Source of the DNA: Ruminococcaceae bacterium UBA3710
Lineage (GTDB): Bacteria; Bacillota; Clostridia; Oscillospirales; Acutalibacteraceae
Assembly (NCBI GenBank): GCA_002371985.1
Contig: DFHZ01000087.1
Span: 1 to 11,452 of the forward strand
DNA: 11,452 bases
Direction: 5' to 3'
The translations under genes were made by a program, and so were the position numbers. The notes beneath the pieces are model-generated. The model was given only the letters and a program-made list of their open reading frames with translations, had not been told where the DNA came from and ran no database searches. Of this stretch, positions 1 to 5,960 are shown in pieces (within the stretch, counting starts at the first letter, position 1; each line of letters opens with the position of its first letter).

Positions 1-636
1 TGTTATGCTTGTGAGTCCTGTGCAACCTTTAAATGCTCTCTCTCCTATACTTTTTACGCTGTCGGGAATTTCTATGCTTGTAAGTCCTGTGCAAAAGGAA
101 AACGCTTCATCTCCTATAGTTGTTACACCGTCTCCTATTGTTACACTTGTAAGTCCTGTGCAACTGTAAAATGCTTCCTCTCCTATACTTTTTACGCTGT
201 CGGGAATTTCTATGCTTGTAAGTCCTGTGCAATCTCTAAATGCCCAATCTCCTATACTTTTTACGCTATTTGGAATTATTATACTTGTAAGTCCTCTGCA
301 AACGGCAAACGCTTCATTCCTTATACTTGTTACGCTATTTGGAATGGTTACGCTTGTAAGTCCTGTGCAAGCGTAAAATGCAGTATAACCAATACTTGTT
401 ACGCTGTCGGGAATTTCTATGCTTGTAAGTCCTCTGCAAGAGACAAACGCATAATCTCCTATACCTGTTACGCTATTTGGAATTGTTATGCTTGTAAGTC
501 CTGTGCAACCGTAAAATGCACCATTACCAATACTTGTTACGCTGTCGGGAATTTCTATGCTTGTAAGTCCCTCGCAACCGTAAAATGCATATTCTCCTAT
601 ACTTGTTACACCGCTTTGAATTTCAACTGTTACTAT
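1..636 (-). repeat. 69-bp tandem repeat array encoding LRRs (module 2)
   Basis: The DNA repeats every 69 bases, matching one 23-residue LRR. Nine copies of the AF..C core are visible and the array continues past the left edge. Some copies are nearly identical as DNA: bases 40-94 match 178-232 exactly (55 bases, two periods apart). The period, the uninterrupted reading frame and the absence of unique spacers show a coding repeat. Confidence 0.93.
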
Positions 637-1530
637 TGATTTTCTGTACGAATTCCAAGGCGAATCTGAATACCGATAATCATACATATCCGCTGTACCG
701 GAAATAGTTAATAGCCCTTCACTGTCAAGTGTCCAAGTAATGTTATCGCCACATTTACCGGAAGCGATAATTTCGCCTTTAACATAATTATATACCCAAT
801 TAGCATTTAACAAATCATAGTTATATGAACCAATTTCTATTTGATTTCGTTGTTCTTGCGATCCGCCATAATAAACACTTGTAAGTCCTGTGCAACCGGA
901 AAACGCATAATTCCTTATACTTGTTACGCTATTTGGAATGGTTACGCTTGTAAGTCCTGTGCAACCGGAAAATGAATATAAACCTATACTTGTTATGCTA
1001 TTTGGTATTGTTACACTTTTAAGTGATGTACAACCGTAAAATGACCAACCGCCTATACTTGTTATGCTGTCGGGAATGGTTATGCTTGTAAGTCCTGTGC
1101 AACCGGAAAACGCATCATTCCCTATACTTGTTACGCTATTTGGAATTATTATACTTGTAAGTCCTGTGCAACGGTTAAATGCATAATTACCAATACTTGT
1201 TACGCTGTCGGGAATTTCTATGCTTGTGAGTCCCTCGCAATCGGAAAATGCATATTTTCCTATACTTGTTACACCGCTTTGAATTTCAACTGTTACTATT
1301 GATTTTCTGTACGAATTCCAAGGCGAATCTGAATACCGATAATCATACATATCCGCTGTACCGGAAATAGTTAATAGCCCTTCATTATCAAGCGTCCATG
1401 TAAGATTATCACCGCATGTGCCAGAAGTTACAATATCATCAGCAAATACCGAAAAGGTTGGTAGTGAAGCAACAATAATAAGCACCGCTAAAGTTACCGA
1501 AATTATTTTACCTAATTTTTTGTTTAACAT
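1..1530 (-). CDS. Secreted BspA-type leucine-rich-repeat protein (3' end beyond window)
   Basis: Read from ATG at 1530, the frame stays open for 510 codons to the window edge without a stop, so the C-terminus is missing. The start has a strong site, GGAGG, 7 bases upstream. Residues 1-30 form a Sec signal peptide: lysines at 4, 5 and 8, a hydrophobic core, and a likely cut after VFA-30. Two modules follow, offset by exactly 221 residues. Each opens with a CGDN..TWTL..EGLLTISG segment (about 37-77 and 258-298). Each then carries 23-residue LRR_5/BspA-type repeats of the form AF..C.GLTSI.IP.SVTSIG: six copies in the first module, nine visible in the second. A Tyr/Asn-rich linker (about 219-250) joins them. 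Such proteins are usually exported and surface-associated, with roles in adhesion or unknown binding; that role is inference. Any wall anchor would lie outside the window. The gene is divergent from pduL. Confidence 0.94.
   Translation of the reverse strand, partial: MLNKKLGKIISVTLAVLIIVASLPTFSVFADDIVTSGTCGDNLTWTLDNEGLLTISGTADMYDYRYSDSPWNSYRKSIVTVEIQSGVTSIGKYAFSDCEGLTSIEIPDSVTSIGNYAFNRCTGLTSIIIPNSVTSIGNDAFSGCTGLTSITIPDSITSIGGWSFYGCTSLKSVTIPNSITSIGLYSFSGCTGLTSVTIPNSVTSIRNYAFSGCTGLTSVYYGGSQEQRNQIEIGSYNYDLLNANWVYNYVKGEIIASGKCGDNITWTLDSEGLLTISGTADMYDYRYSDSPWNSYRKSIVTVEIQSGVTSIGEYAFYGCEGLTSIEIPDSVTSIGNGAFYGCTGLTSITIPNSVTGIGDYAFVSCRGLTSIEIPDSVTSIGYTAFYACTGLTSVTIPNSVTSIRNEAFAVCRGLTSIIIPNSVKSIGDWAFRDCTGLTSIEIPDSVKSIGEEAFYSCTGLTSVTIGDGVTTIGDEAFSFCTGLTSIEIPDSVKSIGERAFKGCTGLTSIT
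595..721 (-). repeat. 127-bp perfect direct repeat, copy in module 2
   Basis: This stretch is identical base for base to 1258-1384, an offset of 663 bases (221 codons). It encodes the end of the non-LRR segment and the first LRR of module 2. Identity at synonymous positions too indicates a recent duplication or gene conversion inside the gene. Confidence 0.93.
874..1299 (-). repeat. 69-bp tandem repeat array encoding LRRs (module 1)
   Basis: Six 23-residue LRR copies with the AF/SF..C core are encoded here with a 69-base period. They are a little more diverged than those of module 2: two copies use SF instead of AF, and one has CTSLKS instead of CTGLTS. Confidence 0.9.
1258..1384 (-). repeat. 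127-bp perfect direct repeat, copy in module 1
   Basis: Partner of the identical copy at 595-721. Outside the 127 bases the two modules diverge at once, with several mismatches within the next 25 bases (for example around 722-745 against 1385-1408). The perfect block is therefore sharply bounded. Confidence 0.93.
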
Positions 1531-1547
1531 AATTTTTCCTCCAAAAC

Positions 1548-1572
1548 AAAAAAGCCCACTTCCTGTGTGAGC
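1548..1572 (-). terminator. Terminator-like hairpin in the leader of the LRR gene
   Basis: In the minus-strand RNA, GCUCAC (1572-1567) pairs with GUGGGC (1559-1554) through six pairs, one a U-G wobble, around a 7-base loop. Six U follow (1553-1548), then G and four more U. This is the form of an intrinsic terminator, yet it lies between the predicted promoter and the ribosome binding site of the LRR gene. It could attenuate transcription or end a very short leader RNA. The stem is short, so its strength is uncertain. Confidence 0.6.
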
Positions 1573-1600
1573 AAAATATTAAGTTTTGTGTGGTATCGTA

Positions 1601-1629
1601 ATTATATCATAATCAAATCTAAAAATCAA
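1601..1629 (-). promoter_or_regulatory. Predicted sigma-A promoter of the LRR gene
   Basis: On the minus strand, TTGATT (1629-1624) is followed after 17 bases by a consensus TATAAT (1606-1601). Transcription would start near 1594, giving a leader of about 64 bases that contains the terminator-like hairpin and the GGAGG site. Confidence 0.7.
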
Positions 1630-1701
1630 CAAAAGTCTACCGTGATACTGACTGTTTGTATTACAACAGAGCATTTGAAAATCACATATTATAAAAAAGC
1701 C

Positions 1702-1729
1702 TTGTAAAATTTTCAAAATGTGGTAAAAT
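1702..1729 (+). promoter_or_regulatory. Predicted promoter of pduL and the plus-strand gene run
   Basis: TTGTAA (1702-1707), 16 bases, then TAAAAT (1724-1729), preceded by TGG at 1721-1723 as an extended -10 element. The start would fall near 1736, about 30 bases before the pduL ATG. The rest of the 236-base divergent gap (1531-1766) is AT-rich and shows no further gene. Confidence 0.55.
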
Positions 1730-1766
1730 AGTCTAAGTAATTATTTTATGTTTAGGAGATATATAA

Positions 1767-2339
1767 ATGGCTAAAGAAGTATTAGTTGAAGTTTCAGCAA
1801 GACATGTGCATGTAACAAAGGAAACCCTTGAAATCCTTTTCGGAAAGGGTCATGAACTTACAAACAAGAAGAACCTTTCACAGCCCGGTCAATTCGCCTG
1901 TGAAGAAAAGGTTGAAATCGTAGGAAGCAAATCAAGTCTTAAGGCTTCAATACTCGGTCCTTGCAGAAATGCCGACCAGGTTGAGTTGTCGCTTACCGAT
2001 GCCCGTTCTATCGGTGTTACCGCTCCTATCCGTGAGTCGGGCGATGTTGCAGGGTCAGGCTCTTGCAAGTTAGTAGGTCCTTGCGGTGAGGTTGAACTTA
2101 CCGAGGGCGTTATCGCTGCTAAGCGTCATATCCATATGACCGTTGCTGACGGCGAAAAATTCGGTCTTAAAGACAAGCAGGTTGTATCGGTTAAAATACC
2201 GACCGACGGCAGAGCATTGATATTTGACGATGTTGTTGTAAGAGTAAGCGACTCTTATGCTCTTGCTATGCATATTGATACCGACGAAGCAAATGCTGCC
2301 GGTGTTCCCGGAAGTTGCACCGGTGAAATTCTTGCATAA
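1767..2339 (+). CDS. pduL: Phosphate propanoyltransferase / phosphotransacylase, PduL family
   Basis: PduL enzymes swap CoA and phosphate on short acyl groups (propionyl- or acetyl-CoA to the acyl phosphate), feeding an acyl kinase that makes ATP. The 190-residue protein shows the two-lobed PduL pattern. ARHVHV near the N-terminus (H13, H15) and KRHIHM (H121, H123) are the paired His motifs that bind the metal centre in the family. H169 and E73 are likely further ligands, assigned by spacing. The long N-terminal encapsulation peptide of microcompartment PduL is absent, and no shell-protein gene is nearby, so a cytosolic enzyme acting as a Pta substitute is likely. The ATG at 1767 follows AGGAG by 8 bases. 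Codons lean towards GTT, GCT, GGT and CGT, suggesting high expression. No acetate kinase gene is adjacent, so the preferred substrate cannot be told. Confidence 0.93.
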   Translation: MAKEVLVEVSARHVHVTKETLEILFGKGHELTNKKNLSQPGQFACEEKVEIVGSKSSLKASILGPCRNADQVELSLTDARSIGVTAPIRESGDVAGSGSCKLVGPCGEVELTEGVIAAKRHIHMTVADGEKFGLKDKQVVSVKIPTDGRALIFDDVVVRVSDSYALAMHIDTDEANAAGVPGSCTGEILA

Positions 2340-3408
2340 TTTAGGTCTCTATTTACATATTCCGTTTTGCGACAGAAAATGTGCATATTGCGATTTTTAT
2401 TCGCTAATCGGAGGAGAAAAATTAAAAGACGAATATTTGTCTGCCCTTTTGGTGGATATTAAACTTAAGGGCGGTCAGTTCGACCGCCCTTTTGATACTG
2501 TTTATATAGGCGGAGGAACGCCCTCTGTTTTAGGCGATAAAATTGCCGTTTTGCTTGATACTGTAAAGAGCAGTTTTAATATAACTGCCGATGCCGAAAT
2601 CACCGCAGAGGTAAACCCCGATGTTTCAGACGAATTTCTGCATTTTGCAAGTTTGAACGGTGTCAACAGAATTTCGGTAGGAATTGAGAGCGGAATAGAC
2701 AGCGAACTTAAAACTCTCGGCAGAACGCATACAAGGCAAGACGCAATAAATGCGATAAACCGCATAAAAAAACACGGCTTTAAAAATATTTCCGCCGATT
2801 TAATGATATGCCTTCCTGACAGTAATTTATGTACGCTTAAAGAAAACCTTGATTTCTTTTTATCCCTCCAAATTCCGCATATATCTTCGTATATTCTGAA
2901 AATTGAGCCTAATACTAAATTTTATAAGTTCACACCTCCTCTGCCAAGTGAAGACGAAGAAGCGAAGCAGTACCTTTTTATGTGTGAATATTTAGAAAAT
3001 CACGGATATACGCACTATGAAATTTCAAATTTTGCCCTTGACGGATTTTCGAGCAAACATAATCTTAAATACTGGGAATGCAAAGAATATTTAGGTTTGG
3101 GTCCGTCGGCTCATTCATTTATAGACGGCAAAAGATTTTATTATAATAGAGATATAAAAGAGTATATTAAAAACCCGCATACGGTTTTTGACGATTTCGG
3201 CGGCAGCACCGAAGAAAAAATTATGCTCGGTCTTCGTCTTAAAAAAGGTATATTATTATCCGATTATATATCAGACGATAAAATAAAGAGTTTAGAAAAA
3301 CTCGAAAAAGCAGGTTTTATAAACATAAACGGAAAAAGAATTTCACTAACCGATAGAGGAATGCTTGTTTCAAATGCCGTTATCGGGGAGATATTGGAGT
3401 TGTTATAG
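2332..3408 (+). CDS. hemW: HemW-like radical SAM protein (coproporphyrinogen III oxidase-like)
   Basis: The family resembles oxygen-independent coproporphyrinogen oxidase but is now regarded as a haem chaperone that binds SAM and a 4Fe-4S cluster. With the start chosen here the protein has 358 residues. FCDRKCAYCDF holds the cluster cysteines (C13, C17, C20). GGGTPS (60-65) is the SAM-binding glycine motif, and RISVGIES, LGRTH, HYEISNFA and KHNLKYW are HemW landmarks. A HemN_C-type domain follows (EEKIMLGLRLKKG). I place the start at TTG 2332, which overlaps the pduL end by 8 bases. It follows GGTGA by 5 bases and gives the usual LGLYLHIPFC opening. In-frame ATGs at 2257 and 2293 would add residues unlike the family and lie deep inside pduL. 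The true substrate (haem delivery or other) is not shown by sequence. Confidence 0.9.
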   Translation: MHNLGLYLHIPFCDRKCAYCDFYSLIGGEKLKDEYLSALLVDIKLKGGQFDRPFDTVYIGGGTPSVLGDKIAVLLDTVKSSFNITADAEITAEVNPDVSDEFLHFASLNGVNRISVGIESGIDSELKTLGRTHTRQDAINAINRIKKHGFKNISADLMICLPDSNLCTLKENLDFFLSLQIPHISSYILKIEPNTKFYKFTPPLPSEDEEAKQYLFMCEYLENHGYTHYEISNFALDGFSSKHNLKYWECKEYLGLGPSAHSFIDGKRFYYNRDIKEYIKNPHTVFDDFGGSTEEKIMLGLRLKKGILLSDYISDDKIKSLEKLEKAGFININGKRISLTDRGMLVSNAVIGEILELL

Positions 3409-3412
3409 TGCT

Positions 3413-4018
3413 ATGAAGACATATAAAATTCACTTAATAAGGCACGGAATTACCGACGCAAACCTTGAGGGAAGATATATCGGTATAAGAACCGATTTAC
3501 CGCTTTGTCCTTCTTCAGTCAGAGAATTAAAATTGCTAAACGAAACGGGCGGTTATCCCGAAATCGGTGCCTTATATACGAGCCCTATGCTTCGTTGCAA
3601 ACAAACTGCGGCTATTCTTTTCCCCGGATTTGAAGCAAAAGAAATAGACGAACTTGCCGAATATGATTTTGGTGAATTTGAGGGAAAAACCGCCGAGCAA
3701 CTTGAGGTAAACGAAAGTTACCTTGAATGGACTTCGGGAAAAATTCCTTCCCCTCCGGGCGGAGAGTCAAGCACCGATTTCATAAAAAGACAAGCACTTG
3801 GCATAAACTTGATTGTGAGGGATATGATGGATAATAATGTAAGGGAATCTGCCGTTATTATGCACGGCGGTGCTATTATGATGCTCCTTGGCAACTGTGC
3901 TGTTCCACGCAAACATTCGGTTGAGTGGACAAGCGAACCGGGACACGGATATTCGATACTTATAACTCCTTCTTTATACCATAGCAGTGGTATTTTAGAA
4001 GTGTACGATGTAATTTGA
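3413..4018 (+). CDS. Histidine phosphatase (phosphoglycerate mutase-like) family protein
   Basis: A 201-residue member of the two-histidine phosphatase superfamily. LIRHGITD carries the catalytic R10-H11-G12, with H11 the phospho-acceptor. [10 protein letters not shown] gives the second Arg (R61), EYDFGEFEG gives the likely proton donor E83, and MHGG gives the second His (H151). All four catalytic positions are therefore present and the enzyme should be active. Substrates in the family range from phosphosugars to alpha-ribazole phosphate (CobC). No cobalamin gene is nearby, so I do not assign one. The ATG at 3413 lies 4 bases after the hemW stop, with GGAG 13 bases upstream, inside hemW. Longer in-frame starts inside hemW add residues before the normal family start and are rejected. 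It is probably cotranscribed with hemW and ung. Confidence 0.88.
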   Translation: MKTYKIHLIRHGITDANLEGRYIGIRTDLPLCPSSVRELKLLNETGGYPEIGALYTSPMLRCKQTAAILFPGFEAKEIDELAEYDFGEFEGKTAEQLEVNESYLEWTSGKIPSPPGGESSTDFIKRQALGINLIVRDMMDNNVRESAVIMHGGAIMMLLGNCAVPRKHSVEWTSEPGHGYSILITPSLYHSSGILEVYDVI

Positions 4019-4019
4019 T

Positions 4020-4685
4020 ATGGTTAATATAGGAAACGATTGGGACGAAATTCTAAAGGACGAATGGCAAAAGCCATATTATAAAAACCTTCGGAATTTC
4101 TTAAAAAACGAATATAAAAACTATACGGTTTATCCTGATATGTATGATATATTCAACGCACTTAAATATACCTCTTTTGCAGATACAAAGGTGGTAATTA
4201 TCGGTCAGGACCCTTATCACGAGCCAAATCAGGCACACGGACTTTGCTTTTCGGTAAAGAAAGGGACCCCTCCCCCTCCGTCGCTTTTAAACATATACAA
4301 AGAGTTGTCAACCGATGTCGGTTTTGTTATTCCCGACCACGGAGAACTTACCGCTTGGGCAAAACAGGGAGTTTTACTGCTTAACACCGTTTTAACCGTA
4401 CGAAAAGGACTTGCCAACAGTCATAAAGGAAAAGGTTGGGAGATTTTCACCGACGAGATAATTAAAAAACTCAATCAAAAAGATACTCCCGTTGTTTTTT
4501 TGCTTTGGGGAGCAAATGCTCGGAAAAAATCCGCTCTTATAACAAACAAATCACATAGTATTCTCGAACAGGTCCACCCGAGCCCTCTTTCCGCTTACGG
4601 CGGTTTTTTCGGGTGCAAACACTTTTCAAAAACGAACGAGATACTTTCAAAAGCAGGGCTTAAACCTATTGACTGGCAACTGTAA
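4020..4685 (+). CDS. ung: Uracil-DNA glycosylase, family 1
   Basis: Removes uracil from DNA as the first step of base excision repair. The 221 residues match the family length. GQDPYH (62-67) contains the water-activating D64. F77 is the expected uracil-stacking residue. LLNTVLTV gives the uracil-specific N122. HPSPLSA (186-192) is the second catalytic/DNA-insertion motif, starting with H186. [12 protein letters not shown] near the C-terminus is also classical. The start ATG at 4020 lies one base after the stop of the phosphatase gene. No good Shine-Dalgarno sequence is visible, so translation probably relies on coupling to the gene before it. All key residues are intact. Confidence 0.97.
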   Translation: MVNIGNDWDEILKDEWQKPYYKNLRNFLKNEYKNYTVYPDMYDIFNALKYTSFADTKVVIIGQDPYHEPNQAHGLCFSVKKGTPPPPSLLNIYKELSTDVGFVIPDHGELTAWAKQGVLLLNTVLTVRKGLANSHKGKGWEIFTDEIIKKLNQKDTPVVFLLWGANARKKSALITNKSHSILEQVHPSPLSAYGGFFGCKHFSKTNEILSKAGLKPIDWQL

Positions 4686-4695
4686 AGGAGACAAT

Positions 4696-4980
4696 ATGAA
4701 ATCAACCGGAATAATAAGAGGCGTCGATAAAATGGGTAGGGTTGTTATCCCTAAAGAACTCCGAAATAATCTCGGCATCAAAAATTCAGAAGACAGTTTT
4801 GAAATTTTTGCAGAAGATGATAAAATAATCTTAAAAAAGTATCAGCCTACCTGTATTTTCTGCGATAACCTTGCTGACGGCATTGAGTACGAAGGCAAGT
4901 GCGTCTGCGAGAACTGTATAGACAAACTTAAATCTCTTTTGGACGAAAAAAACATAATAAATCATATTGACGGAGAATAA
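4696..4980 (+). CDS. AbrB/SpoVT-type transcription regulator with C-terminal Cys cluster
   Basis: A 94-residue DNA-binding protein. Residues 1-50 form an AbrB-type swapped-hairpin domain: STGIIRGVDKMGRVVIPKEL is the typical opening and GIKNSEDSFEIF...DDKIILKKY completes it. Residues 53-74 hold two Cys pairs, C53-x2-C56 and C71-x2-C74, with an extra C69, likely a small zinc-binding knuckle. AbrB relatives control transition-state and stationary-phase genes in Firmicutes; the targets here are unknown. The ATG at 4696 is chosen over one at 4669, which lies inside ung, because AAAGGAG sits 5 bases before it. The gap to ung is 10 bases. The ribosome binding site of the next small gene lies in its last codons, so the genes are probably expressed together. 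Confidence 0.9.
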   Translation: MKSTGIIRGVDKMGRVVIPKELRNNLGIKNSEDSFEIFAEDDKIILKKYQPTCIFCDNLADGIEYEGKCVCENCIDKLKSLLDEKNIINHIDGE

Positions 4981-4982
4981 AT

Positions 4983-5114
4983 ATGAAAAGAATTATTTCT
5001 ATTACTCTTATTGTATTTTTGATAACATGGGGACTGACATCATGCAGAAAGCCGGAAAACAGCAAAAACGGCAACAACCTTACACCAACGGCTATCCACC
5101 TTGCCGAAATCTAA
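4983..5114 (+). CDS. Small predicted lipoprotein, 43 residues
   Basis: A short gene between the AbrB-like regulator and the TPR protein. The start ATG at 4983 has GGAG (4972-4975) 7 bases upstream, overlapping the end of the regulator gene. The product starts MKRIISITLIVFLITWGLTSC: two basic residues, a hydrophobic stretch of about 15, and a lipobox LTSC with Cys at position 21. That pattern predicts a type II signal peptide and lipid attachment. The mature part would be only 23 residues, polar and Asn/Lys-rich. I recognise no family. It fits snugly, 2 bases after the regulator stop and 15 before the TPR gene, which argues for a real gene. It could instead be the remnant of a longer lipoprotein. 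Confidence 0.72.
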   Translation: MKRIISITLIVFLITWGLTSCRKPENSKNGNNLTPTAIHLAEI

Positions 5115-5129
5115 CATTACGGAGAAAAT

Positions 5130-5960
5130 ATGAACAGTTTTTTAAAACCGCAAGATTACGAAGAACAGGCATGCCCGCTTTGTATAGACAATCTTAAAAA
5201 CGGCACAAATATTACAAAAATACCAACCGGTCGGGTTATAGACAAGTTGGACGAATACCTTAACAGAAATGACTATGACGGTGCATTAAGGCATCTTTTA
5301 TACTGGAAAGGCGAAGCCGAATTCGGAAACGATTTACGGGGAAAATTCTCGGTATTAAATGAACTTTTAGGGCTTTACCGCAAAACAGGTAAAAAAGAAG
5401 AAGCGATAAATACCGTTCACGAAATTTTAGATGTTATAAAACTGCTTGATAACGAAAATTCTGTTTCGAGTGCGACCGCATACCTTAACTGTGCTACCGT
5501 TTACAAGGCATTTGGCATTTTAGAGCCGTCGCTCCGACTTTTCGAGAAAGCAACCGAAATATACGAAAAGGAACTAAAAGAGGACGATTCAAGGCTTGGC
5601 GGACTTTATAATAACTTCGGGCTTCTTCTTTGCGACCTTGAAAGATTTGACGAGGCATTAAACCTTTATGAAAAGGCAATAGAAACTATGAAAAAGGCGG
5701 AAAACGGCGATTTAGAGGTTGCTATAACCTACCTTAACATTGCCGATATTTATGAAAAAATGCTTTCGCCGCAATATGCCGAAAGCAAAATAAACGAGTG
5801 CTTGTCTATTGCTGAAAATATAGTTTTATCGCATAACCCTCAAGACGGATATTATGCTTTTGTTATCGAAAAATGTGCACCTACATTTAATTATTACGGC
5901 AGATTTGCTTTGGCAAATGAATTAGAGAAGAAAGCGAAAGAAATATATGAAAGGGCTTGA
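5130..5960 (+). CDS. Tetratricopeptide-repeat protein with N-terminal CxxC
   Basis: A 276-residue, probably cytoplasmic protein with no signal peptide. It starts at ATG 5130, 5 bases after GGAG. From about residue 45 it is built of paired amphipathic helices of TPR type. The clearest repeats are near YLNCATVYKAFGILEPSLRLFEKA, LYNNFGLLLCDLERFDEALNLYEKA and TYLNIADIYEKM, with the usual Gly/Ala/Tyr positions and 40-odd-residue spacing. The N-terminus carries one CPLC pair (C15, C18), perhaps a metal or redox site; no second pair is present. TPR folds bind protein partners. Its gene overlaps the DUF4037 gene by 14 bases, so the two products are probably made together and may interact; that is inference. 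Its function is unknown. Confidence 0.87.
   Translation: MNSFLKPQDYEEQACPLCIDNLKNGTNITKIPTGRVIDKLDEYLNRNDYDGALRHLLYWKGEAEFGNDLRGKFSVLNELLGLYRKTGKKEEAINTVHEILDVIKLLDNENSVSSATAYLNCATVYKAFGILEPSLRLFEKATEIYEKELKEDDSRLGGLYNNFGLLLCDLERFDEALNLYEKAIETMKKAENGDLEVAITYLNIADIYEKMLSPQYAESKINECLSIAENIVLSHNPQDGYYAFVIEKCAPTFNYYGRFALANELEKKAKEIYERA

Noticed and set aside
1..1260. Regular direct repeats resembling a CRISPR array
   Set aside because: The period is 69 bases throughout with no unique spacers, and the minus strand is an uninterrupted LRR reading frame.
1651..1668. Weak inverted repeat CTGTT/AACAG between the divergent genes
   Set aside because: Only five pairs around an 8-base loop with no U run or link to a promoter element; likely chance in AT-rich DNA.
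4967..5197. Alternative 76-codon plus-strand reading frame
   Set aside because: Its ATG sits inside the ribosome binding site region of the lipoprotein gene, it has no site of its own, its sequence resembles no protein, and it overlaps the well-supported lipoprotein and TPR starts.
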